A stretch of DNA of 14,008 nt. Origin: an uncultured Oscillospiraceae bacterium (GTDB taxonomy: Bacteria; Bacillota; Clostridia; Oscillospirales; Oscillospiraceae). The notes beneath the pieces were generated by a model that was not told the DNA's origin, did not search any database, and worked only from the letters and a program-made list of their open reading frames with translations. Position 1 is the first letter of the stretch, and each line of letters begins with the position of its first letter. The stretch is from assembly GCA_947624465.1 (NCBI GenBank), contig CANQKJ010000024.1, forward strand, positions 1 through 14,008. Reading direction: 5' to 3'. Shown piece after piece: positions 8,545 through 14,008 of this stretch. Position numbers and translations under genes: made by a program.

Positions 8545-8592
8545 GACACCTCTGCATACTTTGTCATTTTTCACGCACAATTTGCGTTTCAG

Positions 8593-8620
8593 AAAAGAGG
8601 CGGACCGTTTCCGGCCCGCC
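8593..8620 (-). terminator. Terminator of the pts/two-component operon
   Basis: On the minus strand GGCGGGCCG (8612-8620) pairs with CGGTCCGCC (8599-8607) with one G-U wobble around a GAAA-type loop, followed by TCTTTT. It starts 6 bases after the ptsI stop codon and cleanly separates this operon from the GH3 operon downstream. Confidence 0.9.
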
Positions 8621-8626
8621 CCTTGC

Positions 8627-10255
8627 TCAATATTCCAGTTTTTCGAGCGTGCAGTTTTTTACGACAGTGCTACGGACCCTGGCGCGCAGGGGCAGCACAG
8701 AGGCCGGAGGGACGCTCAGTTCATCAATGCCCATGGCCAGGAATGTTCCCAGAAGCTCCGAATCAGCCGCCATATCCCCGCAGATGCTGACGCGAATCCC
8801 CGCCTTGTGGGCGGCGTCCGCCGCCAGCTTGACGGCCCGGAGAACATCGGAGCGGTGGGACTCGAGGGCTTTGCCCGTCCGGCGGTCGTGGGCCAGAATA
8901 TACCGTGTCAGGTCATTGGTGCCTACGGAAAAGAAATCGGCCTCCTTGGCCAGTTCATCCGCGATCAGAACGGCGGCGGGGGTCTCGATCATAATGCCGA
9001 TTTCCGTGGCCCTGTTGAACGGGACCCCCTCCCGGTCCAGATCGGCCATCACATTCTGGCAGAGCCGCTTGCAAGCCATGACTTCCTGGACAGAGGTGAT
9101 CAGGGGAAACATGATGGCCGCGTTCCCATAAGCGGAGGCGCGGTACAAGGCTCTCAGCTGTGTTTGAAGCGTTTCCGGCCGTCTCAGATGGTCCCGGACA
9201 GACATTCTCTCTGTTTGCGGGTCGAACCGATCCACCCGCTTGTCGCCGCCGATGTCCAGCGTGCGAATGACCGTCCGCCTGCCGTTCATGGCGCCGACGG
9301 CCGCTTTGTACGCCACGAACTGTTCCTCTTCTGAGGGGCGGTCATGGGCGGCCAGGAACAAAAACTCGGACCGATACAGACCGATCCCGCGGCCGCCGTT
9401 GGCAAGGACAGCCGCGGTATCGTCCGGGGAGTTGATATTGCAGCGGAGCGTTATCCTCTGCCCATCAGGAGTGACATCCTCTTCGTCCCGCAAGACCAGG
9501 AGGCGTTCTTTCCTGTCCCGGCTCTCCTGAGTTTTGCGCTGAAACACGTATAGCGCGGCCTGATCGGGCCCGATCACGACCTGCCCTGTCCCGCCGTCAA
9601 TGCAGGCGAATGATTCGTCGTATTCCACACTGAGTGAATCGCCCAACCCGCAGACGGCGGGAATTCCCATCGTCCGCGCCAGGACAGCCATATGTCCGGA
9701 GCCGGTGCCCTCCCTGCACAGGACGCCCAAAATTTTGTCCTTGCCGAACCGGATCAGTTCGGACGGCAGCAAATCATCCGCCGCCAGGATCACCGGAGCA
9801 TCAGCGCCGATCCCGGCCTCTCCGCCGCCGGTGAGCCCACGGATGATGCGGCGGGACACGTCCCGAATGTCCGCGGCTCTGGCACGGATACAGGCGTCGC
9901 CCGAGGCTGAGAGCACTGCGGCGAACCGTTCGCCGGCGGCTCTCACGGCGTATTCGGCATTGCACCGCTCGTCGGCCAGCACATCCAGGATGTACGCCGC
10001 ATAGTCCTCGTCCTCGACCATCATGGCGTGGGTCTCCATAAGCGCCGCTGCCTCGCAGTCCATATTTCTGCGGCACTCCTCCGCCAGGGCCTCATACCAG
10101 CGGACAGCTCTGGTTTTGGCCGCCGTTAGTCTGGCTTTTTCCGCCTCAACGTCGTCGGGAAGTATTTTTGCGGTACAGTCAGGCAGACGGCGCAAAAAAC
10201 AGACTGGCCCCCGTGCGATGCCGTCGGAAATACCTTTTCCCTGCAACACGATCAT
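8627..10255 (-). CDS. ptsI: PTS Enzyme I (PEP-protein phosphotransferase), divergent
   Basis: 542 residues, slightly shorter than the usual 570 or so. Enzyme I takes phosphate from PEP onto a histidine and passes it to HPr in the cytoplasm. His188 (in GSGHMAVLAR) is the phosphorylated residue. The C-terminal PEP barrel keeps GLYRSEFLF (Arg295), RTLDIGGDK (Arg331), IMIETPAA (Glu424), FFSVGTNDLTRY (Asn447, Asp448), HDR (Arg458) and the Cys492 motif ICGDMAAD. Several conserved stretches are altered: GGxTSH becomes GTGSGH, CGEMAGD becomes CGDMAAD, and NPxLGxRxIR is replaced by DPQTERMSVR, so an arginine usual in the family aligns with Met351. AAGGAG lies 9 bases before ATG 10255. Last gene of an operon with ptsH and a two-component pair; 40 bases separate it from the kinase gene. 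It may be a specialised paralogue rather than the general Enzyme I. Confidence 0.9.
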   Translation of the reverse strand: MIVLQGKGISDGIARGPVCFLRRLPDCTAKILPDDVEAEKARLTAAKTRAVRWYEALAEECRRNMDCEAAALMETHAMMVEDEDYAAYILDVLADERCNAEYAVRAAGERFAAVLSASGDACIRARAADIRDVSRRIIRGLTGGGEAGIGADAPVILAADDLLPSELIRFGKDKILGVLCREGTGSGHMAVLARTMGIPAVCGLGDSLSVEYDESFACIDGGTGQVVIGPDQAALYVFQRKTQESRDRKERLLVLRDEEDVTPDGQRITLRCNINSPDDTAAVLANGGRGIGLYRSEFLFLAAHDRPSEEEQFVAYKAAVGAMNGRRTVIRTLDIGGDKRVDRFDPQTERMSVRDHLRRPETLQTQLRALYRASAYGNAAIMFPLITSVQEVMACKRLCQNVMADLDREGVPFNRATEIGIMIETPAAVLIADELAKEADFFSVGTNDLTRYILAHDRRTGKALESHRSDVLRAVKLAADAAHKAGIRVSICGDMAADSELLGTFLAMGIDELSVPPASVLPLRARVRSTVVKNCTLEKLEY

Positions 10256-10295
10256 CGTCTGTTCTCCTTGAAAAGCGTCTTTGTCCGGCGTGAAC

Positions 10296-11606
10296 CTACG
10301 GCTGAGGAAGGGGGATCATGATCTGCAGGGTAAATCGGTGGCCCTGCGTCCTCACCGTGACCTGCCCGTTATGCTTCTCCGCGATCTGCTGGATCGATTT
10401 TATCCCAAATCCGTGATAAGTACGGTCTTCCTTCGTGGTCAGGGGCAGGCCGTCTGAAAATTGGAGTTCTCCCTTAAATTCATTTTCAATCTGGATCATA
10501 AAAAGACTGTTCTCCGCATAGACGCGGACGTCTATGATGCGCCGCTGGGGATCGTCCAGCTGAATAACGCTCTCAATCGCATTATCCAAGGCATTCCGAA
10601 AAATCAGATAGATGTCACCGGGGTCCAGAAAGTTAAGCCGTTCCCCATCTGCAACCACCATCCAGTTGACGTGATTCTCCCGGCAGAACAATCTCCGTTC
10701 CATCAAGACCATATTTAGAGTCTCGTTTTTTGTGTTGAACGTCTCATCGTAAATCTGCAGGTTCTCGCCGATCTTCTCCAGCAGCTCATCTTTCGCCTCT
10801 GCGCTTCCTGCCGTAACCATATTTGCCACCTGGTGTTTCAATTCATGCATTAGATGGGTCATCAAATCCATATCCCGGTGGGACTGCACGAGCTGCTCCT
10901 GACGCAAATGGTGCAAATAGCCCTGGAAATCTATTTCACGCTGGAGTTCTACCGTTTTCACCTGATAGACCTGAAGCCAGAGCAGGAACAGGCAACACAG
11001 CATCTCGTAGATCTGACTGATCAGAAACAGCGGAGAGTTCCCGCCCACATTCAGGCCTTTCGCAATGATACTGATTACAGCGGAGGTCAGGAAAATCAGA
11101 CAGGTAGCAGATGTCAGGTTCAAAGCACTGATATGATACAGGCCCTGCTTGCAAATATGGCGGAAACAGAAGCAGTAAAACACGCAGTACGGAATAAGGA
11201 TGGTCAGCAACCAGGTCAACAGATCGATCAAATCTCCGCGCCATGGAAGCATCTGTTGCACGACAATCAAAAGTGATGAAGAAAAATGCTGGACGCAGAG
11301 GCTCAGTGCCGAACAATAAACAGCCTCACGCCTTGTCATCGGACAGCCAATGATAAAAAAGGATAAGGACAACACAGCGAATACGACCACATAGGTACAA
11401 CTGCTGATGACCGCCCGGTTCTGCCAAATCTCTTTGATTGGCGCAAAATTCATAACAACAGCCGAGATCAGTTCTACCGCAATGCAGAAGACAGCGATCC
11501 GCCCCGCAAAGTGCTCCCGCTTTCTATGGGGGAGTATGACAAGGAAGCAGGCTAACAACATTTCCGTAATAAACCGATTCCCGCTCCACATGTTTAAGAA
11601 CGTCAT
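10296..11606 (-). CDS. GHKL sensor histidine kinase, multi-pass membrane (AgrC/LytS-like)
   Basis: 436 residues. The N-terminal half contains six or seven hydrophobic helices (about 12-27, 35-55, 66-87, 98-118, 124-148, 158-182, 191-213) with almost no extracellular domain, so the signal is probably sensed in or near the membrane. A coiled linker (about 215-250) leads to the dimerisation motif MHELKHQV, where His254 aligns with the phosphorylated His of the HDxKNH motif; the Asp is Glu here and the NH pair reads HQ. The ATP-binding domain has the N box RNALDNAIES (337-346) and G box HGFGIKS (398-404). ATG 11606 overlaps the response-regulator stop by 4 bases (ATGA), so the pair is translationally coupled. 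Partner: the LytTR regulator just upstream. The ligand is unknown; no peptide pheromone gene is seen nearby. Confidence 0.9.
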   Translation of the reverse strand: MTFLNMWSGNRFITEMLLACFLVILPHRKREHFAGRIAVFCIAVELISAVVMNFAPIKEIWQNRAVISSCTYVVVFAVLSLSFFIIGCPMTRREAVYCSALSLCVQHFSSSLLIVVQQMLPWRGDLIDLLTWLLTILIPYCVFYCFCFRHICKQGLYHISALNLTSATCLIFLTSAVISIIAKGLNVGGNSPLFLISQIYEMLCCLFLLWLQVYQVKTVELQREIDFQGYLHHLRQEQLVQSHRDMDLMTHLMHELKHQVANMVTAGSAEAKDELLEKIGENLQIYDETFNTKNETLNMVLMERRLFCRENHVNWMVVADGERLNFLDPGDIYLIFRNALDNAIESVIQLDDPQRRIIDVRVYAENSLFMIQIENEFKGELQFSDGLPLTTKEDRTYHGFGIKSIQQIAEKHNGQVTVRTQGHRFTLQIMIPLPQP

Positions 11607-12310
11607 CGCATACCTCCCATATAATCCGTCAACTCTTGGAGAAATGCCTTGCGCCGCGTGCGGCTGATTTTCAACGTCTCACTTCCGGCGAGCAGCTCCT
11701 TCTGTCCTACCCAGGTGACAAATTTCAAGTTTACCAAATAGCTGTTATCACATCGTGAGAAGTGACAGTCCTCCAATTCGGTCTCTACATTTTTCATGCT
11801 GCTGTTGACCTCAAAGATTCCATCTACCGTGTGATATAAAACCCGATGCTTGATTACCTCCACGTAAATCAGTTCGGATATCACAATCCTCCTCATACCT
11901 TCTTTTGTGGAAATCAGGACTGATTTTTCCTCCCGTTTCTGCAAGTGATCCAGAAGATGATCCATTCGCAGTTCAAAGGCCGGATAACTCACCGGCTTGA
12001 CCAAAAAATCCATTGCGCGGACCTCATAGCCGTTGACGGCGTATTGCCCCATTCTGGTGACAAAGACCAGGGTCACCACCGGATCGGTCTGCCGGATCTC
12101 ACGGGCCGCCGTCATCCCGTCCATCTTTGGCATCTCGATATCGAGAAAAACCAGGTCGTAAATCGGCTGATAGGTCCTGACGAAATCTTCTCCGTCTGAA
12201 AAGAACGAAGTTGCAAAGGCGATATCATGTTCGCTCTCGTAGCGCTGCAAAAGCGCTTTCATCTTTTCCCTGGCGCTCTCCGCATTGTCCACAACTGCAA
12301 TTCTAAGCAT
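11603..12310 (-). CDS. LytTR-family response regulator
   Basis: 235 residues. The receiver domain (about 1-120) has Asp8, phospho-acceptor Asp57 in VFLDIEMPKMDG, Thr85 and Lys105 in FLVKP. Only one member of the usual acidic pair near residue 8 is Asp; its neighbour is Asn9. The C-terminal LytTR DNA-binding domain (about 130-233) shows the typical SELIYVEVIKHRVLYHT start and the CDNSYLVNLKFV core. Such proteins bind direct-repeat half sites upstream of their targets. GGAGGG lies about 8 bases before ATG 12310, and its stop overlaps the histidine kinase start. It lies 71 bases downstream of ptsH and probably shares its transcript. Targets are unknown; the ptsH-ptsI operon itself and the nearby glycosidase operons are the natural candidates. 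Confidence 0.92.
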   Translation of the reverse strand: MLRIAVVDNAESAREKMKALLQRYESEHDIAFATSFFSDGEDFVRTYQPIYDLVFLDIEMPKMDGMTAAREIRQTDPVVTLVFVTRMGQYAVNGYEVRAMDFLVKPVSYPAFELRMDHLLDHLQKREEKSVLISTKEGMRRIVISELIYVEVIKHRVLYHTVDGIFEVNSSMKNVETELEDCHFSRCDNSYLVNLKFVTWVGQKELLAGSETLKISRTRRKAFLQELTDYMGGMR

Positions 12311-12351
12311 TCAGAAACCCTCCACTTCCGGGTGCCGTCATTTGTTCCGTA

Positions 12352-12379
12352 TGTATAATTCTCATTAAAACTGTCTCAA
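12352..12379 (-). promoter_or_regulatory. Weak candidate promoter in the ptsH-regulator gap
   Basis: On the minus strand TTGAGA (12374-12379) and TATACA (12352-12357) are spaced by 16 bases in the 71-base gap after ptsH. No hairpin is visible in the gap, so read-through from ptsH is also likely; this would give extra, separate expression of the two-component pair. Confidence 0.3.
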
Positions 12380-12381
12380 AA

Positions 12382-12645
12382 CTATTTCAGGCTTCCCTCA
12401 AGAACATTTTTAATCGTGGCAATCGCCTCGTCCTCATCGGGGCCCTCCGCGGTCACTATGATCTCATCGCCATTGGAAATTGCCAAGCTCATCAGGTTGA
12501 GTAGCTGCGATACCTTCACCGTTCTGTCTCCCTTGGTGATAGTGATAACAGTATCCTTATAGGACTTTGCCGCTCTTGCCAACTGGCCCGCGGGCCGGGC
12601 ATGAAGCACCGTGGCACACCGCACAATATAGGTAAACTGCTGCAT
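12382..12645 (-). CDS. ptsH: HPr-family phosphocarrier protein
   Basis: 87 residues, normal HPr length. HPr receives phosphate from Enzyme I on a histidine and passes it to Enzyme II sugar permeases; in Firmicutes it is also phosphorylated on Ser46 by HPr kinase for CcpA-mediated catabolite control. The His15 motif LHARPAGQLARAA is intact. The regulatory-serine region reads KVSQLLNLMSL. There is one extra residue relative to Bacillus subtilis HPr, so when the following MSL is aligned the classical Ser46 position is Gln47 and the serine sits one residue earlier. Seryl phosphorylation is therefore uncertain. The usual Gly before the active His (GIHARPA) is Thr-Val-Leu here. GGAGG lies 9 bases before ATG 12645. 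First gene of the operon that continues with the LytTR/GHKL pair and ptsI. Confidence 0.93.
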   Translation of the reverse strand: MQQFTYIVRCATVLHARPAGQLARAAKSYKDTVITITKGDRTVKVSQLLNLMSLAISNGDEIIVTAEGPDEDEAIATIKNVLEGSLK

Positions 12646-12676
12646 AGTCGATTGCCTCCAGCCTGCAAAAGAAAAG

Positions 12677-12704
12677 ATTATATAAAATAATTATATCACA
12701 TTGT
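12677..12704 (-). promoter_or_regulatory. Promoter of the ptsH operon
   Basis: On the minus strand TATAAT at 12690-12695 is preceded by TGA, giving an extended -10 (TGnTATAAT) that needs little -35 help. A second TATAAT-like box (12677-12682) lies 13 bases downstream, with TCGACA as a possible -35. The start would fall 35-50 bases before the ptsH start codon. Confidence 0.55.
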
Positions 12705-12793
12705 CGAAAAAAGTACAGATGAAATGCGTTCCTACTAACACGCTGTAATCCACGTTCTTCCCTCACCGTCGTTCTCAACAAAACCAATATTGT

Positions 12794-12836
12794 AAAATTG
12801 TGCAGGCCAATAAAATTCTGGCCTGTACAATTTTTT
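12794..12836 (+). terminator. Strong isolated hairpin with T run (terminator-like)
   Basis: AAAATTGTGCAGGCCA (12794-12809) pairs over all 16 bases with 12819-12834 (one G-U wobble on the + strand) around a 9-base AT-rich loop, followed by further T's to a run of six. It has all features of an intrinsic terminator on the + strand and could also work leftward (TTTT then AT-rich). No gene in the window ends into it from either side, so it may insulate the ptsH promoter or be left from a gene interrupted at this junction. It could instead be an operator-like dyad. Confidence 0.6.
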
Positions 12837-12940
12837 GCAAACAGAATTCATATCCTGTGTTTTTTCGCGAGGACGGTGAAGGAGTATTTTACGCTCGCCC
12901 GGACGAGCAAGGTCAGCTGTCAAAAGCACTAAATCGAAAT

Positions 12941-13030
12941 CGTAAAATTGTGTGGAACGCTGAAATCGTCTCAAAGCGCAAAAAAGTTTTTTAACACTCA
13001 AGAGTTTTTAGTAGGTTAACTGCTACACTT
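12941..13030 (+). repeat. 90-base imperfect direct repeat, copy 1
   Basis: Aligns without gaps to 13117-13206, offset 176 bases; I count about 64 of 90 positions identical. Best conserved are AAATTGTG, AACGCTGAAAT, CGCAAAAAA followed by six T's, and TTAACTGCTACACTT at the end. The A-run/T-run centre should be intrinsically bent. Confidence 0.8.
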
Positions 13031-13116
13031 CTGACACATAGGGACGGTAACTAATTCAGCCGCTCACACCTTACCTGTTCTTCTTTTCCAGCCGTCGTTT
13101 TTGATAAGAGCTCCCA

Positions 13117-13206
13117 GTCGAAATTGTGCGAAACGCTGAAATTGGTTCAAGCCGCAAAAAATTTTTTTAAACCGGAAAAAAACTGTCCAGTTTAACTGCT
13201 ACACTT
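13117..13206 (+). repeat. 90-base imperfect direct repeat, copy 2
   Basis: Second copy of the repeat at 12941-13030. The middle 20 bases have diverged most, while the two ends and the A/T core are kept, as expected for conserved protein-binding sites separated by a free spacer. It ends 100 bases before the excisionase-like gene, so it could belong to that gene's control region or to an origin of the mobile element. Confidence 0.8.
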
Positions 13207-13305
13207 TCATTCGCGGAAAAAGGGAAGTCAGTCAACCGGGGGCAATCAGTAAAAAGGAACCCGCTCCCACATTTCTAATACGTCTATGTTAAGGAGGAAA
13301 ATCTC

Positions 13306-13515
13306 ATGAAAGAATCGATCTACAAGACCTACGACGAGCTCCCGCTGTTTCTCAATGCGCAAACGGTGGCAAAGGTGCTTGGAGTGTCGCCGTCCAGTGG
13401 ATACGAACTGCTCCGCGAAAAAGATTTCCCGTCTCTGCGGATCGGCAACCGCATCGTGGTACCCAAGGATGAGTTCATCCGTTGGGTAGAGCAGCACACG
13501 GGAGGCGCGGAATGA
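13306..13515 (+). CDS. Excisionase-type helix-turn-helix DNA-binding protein
   Basis: 69 residues. Residues 14-64 form a MerR/excisionase-like winged HTH (HTH_17 type): LFLNAQTVAKVLGVSPSSGY for the helix-turn-helix, then RIGNRIVVPKDEFIRWVEQ for the wing and final helix. Such small proteins control excision or early gene expression in integrative conjugative elements and related elements. AAGGAGG lies 8 bases before ATG 13306, and the stop overlaps the next start by 4 bases (ATGA). The neighbours (a winged-helix protein, then another replication/regulatory-type gene) match one end of Tn1549-like elements as I know them. No integrase is in the window, so whether it acts as an excisionase or only as a regulator is unknown. 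Confidence 0.85.
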   Translation: MKESIYKTYDELPLFLNAQTVAKVLGVSPSSGYELLREKDFPSLRIGNRIVVPKDEFIRWVEQHTGGAE

Positions 13516-13916
13516 ATCACGACCTGCTCATCCAATCTCCTGCGTCAACAGACTTCCCTCTGCCCGGTGAGGTGTTCCGTATCCCGCCGAAGTGCGGCAG
13601 GCTGGCGGTGTACCTTTTTCTCGTCCGCTGGCTGAGCGAACGACACGACGGTCTCAGCTGCTCCGTCATCAGTCAGTCTCTGCACTTGGGTAAACGGACG
13701 GTCAAAAAACATCTCCGCGCTCTGGTAACGGATGGTCTCATTCTGCTTGAGGAGCGCGGCGACGATCTTGCCGTCACCCTCTGTCCTATCGCGGACAAAG
13801 TCCAGAAGGAAGAAGCGGAGCAGCTCCAGATCAGGATGCCGCGCACACCGAGAGTATGGCGTGAACGTGTCCGCTCGGCGCGCCGGGACGATGACTGGGA
13901 ACCGCTGCCGCTGTGA
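13512..13916 (+). CDS. Winged-helix DNA-binding protein of a mobile element
   Basis: 134 residues from ATG 13512, which overlaps the previous stop (ATGA) and has GGGAGG upstream; an in-frame upstream ATG at 13482 would overlap the HTH gene more deeply and is not preferred. Residues about 28-90 look like a winged helix: GRLAVYLFLVRW, then CSVISQSLHLGKRTVKKHLRALVTDG as helix-turn-helix and LILLEERGDDLAVTLCP as the wing. The C-terminal tail (about 95-134) is rich in Arg and acidic residues and probably unstructured. It resembles the small HTH proteins encoded before the replication and transfer genes of clostridial integrative elements. A role in replication initiation or control of transfer is inferred only. 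Confidence 0.8.
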   Translation: MNHDLLIQSPASTDFPLPGEVFRIPPKCGRLAVYLFLVRWLSERHDGLSCSVISQSLHLGKRTVKKHLRALVTDGLILLEERGDDLAVTLCPIADKVQKEEAEQLQIRMPRTPRVWRERVRSARRDDDWEPLPL

Positions 13917-13932
13917 GTGAGGAGGCGAACTC

Positions 13933-14008
13933 ATGAAACAAACCTGGCTCACCGGTGAGGTGCTCCAAAATATTTTTCCGATCCCCCGCGCGGTGTTCGA
14001 TCTCGGTC
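13933..14008 (+). CDS. Start of a further mobile-element gene, probably helix-turn-helix protein (partial)
   Basis: ATG 13933 with GAGGAGGCG 6 bases upstream, 16 bases after the preceding stop; 25 residues are visible before the window ends (MKQTWLTGEVLQNIFPIPRA and on). The segment around PIPRAVFDLG resembles the PLPGEVFRIPPKCG start of the preceding protein, so this may be a paralogous winged-helix or replication-initiator-type protein. The assignment rests on this short similarity and on position. Confidence 0.65.
   Translation, partial: MKQTWLTGEVLQNIFPIPRAVFDLG

Larger units (their letters stand above)
12646..13305. other. 660-base divergent intergenic region between ptsH and the mobile-element-like genes
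   Basis: No convincing gene. From left to right it holds the ptsH promoter, a strong hairpin (12794-12836), a small GCTCG/CGAGC dyad (12892-12907) and two 90-base imperfect direct repeats (12941-13030, 13117-13206) with A-tract/T-tract cores. About 60 further bases run to the ribosome binding site AAGGAGG at 13291-13297. Short open frames exist on both strands, but they lack ribosome binding sites and run through the hairpin or repeats. The region probably contains the junction between chromosome and integrated element, but only one end is in view, so no attachment site can be defined. Confidence 0.6.

Noticed and set aside
8380..8580. 66-codon frame upstream of the GH3 gene on the minus strand
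   Set aside because: It lies in the AT-rich leader and promoter region of the GH3 operon; there is no suitable ribosome binding site and the composition looks non-coding.
8627..10255. Enzyme I gene as a pseudogene because of its altered motifs
   Set aside because: The frame is intact over full length, catalytic His and Cys and the PEP/Mg ligands are kept, and the gene has a good ribosome binding site and terminator.
12735..13001. Short open frames on both strands in the intergenic region (for example 12800-12994 + and 12735-13001 -)
   Set aside because: They run through the terminator-like hairpin or the repeat, lack a ribosome binding site, and show no recognisable protein character.
12941..13206. 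Repeats as a CRISPR array
   Set aside because: There are only two long imperfect copies with an 86-base gap, no short identical repeats and no cas genes.

Overview
The window reads as chromosomal DNA of a gut-type clostridial Firmicute, probably of the Oscillospiraceae/Lachnospiraceae kind. The evidence is AGGAGG-type ribosome binding sites before nearly every gene, a GHKL/LytTR two-component pair, a Gram-positive-style secreted GH3 enzyme, and an integrative-element-like module at the right edge. Genus cannot be fixed from the sequence alone.

Layout from left to right. Positions 1-119 hold the tail of an unidentified + strand gene and its terminator. Positions 179-4111, on the minus strand and GC-rich, hold a two-gene sugar operon: a cytoplasmic family 2 glycoside hydrolase followed 15 bases later by an FGGY carbohydrate kinase. 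Positions 4149-8592, on the minus strand and less GC-rich, hold a three-gene envelope operon. It encodes a secreted, membrane-anchored GH3 enzyme with permuted domain order, a 131-residue four-helix membrane protein and a 261-residue exported protein, with overlapping or abutting joints and a terminator at the end. Positions 8594-12700, also minus strand, encode HPr (ptsH), a LytTR response regulator, a GHKL histidine kinase and PTS Enzyme I (ptsI), in that transcription order, ending in a strong terminator. No Enzyme II permease is present. Positions 12646-13305 are a 660-base divergent intergenic region with a strong isolated hairpin and two 90-base imperfect direct repeats. From 13306 to the end, on the + strand, come an excisionase-type HTH protein, a winged-helix protein and the start of a third gene. 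This block resembles one end of a Tn1549-like integrative conjugative element.

The most unusual arrangement is the ptsH-LytTR-GHKL-ptsI cluster. It places a complete membrane sensor pair between the two general PTS phosphocarriers, and both carriers differ from the textbook proteins at conserved positions: Enzyme I has lost the NPxLGxRxIR motif, and HPr is shifted around Ser46. The neighbouring glycosidase operons suggest a theme of oligosaccharide sensing and use. The GH3 enzyme would act outside the membrane, the GH2 enzyme and the sugar kinase inside, and the PTS/two-component cluster could sense carbon status. That link is inference from neighbourhood plus a short motif shared by the GH3 promoter region and the ptsH upstream region.
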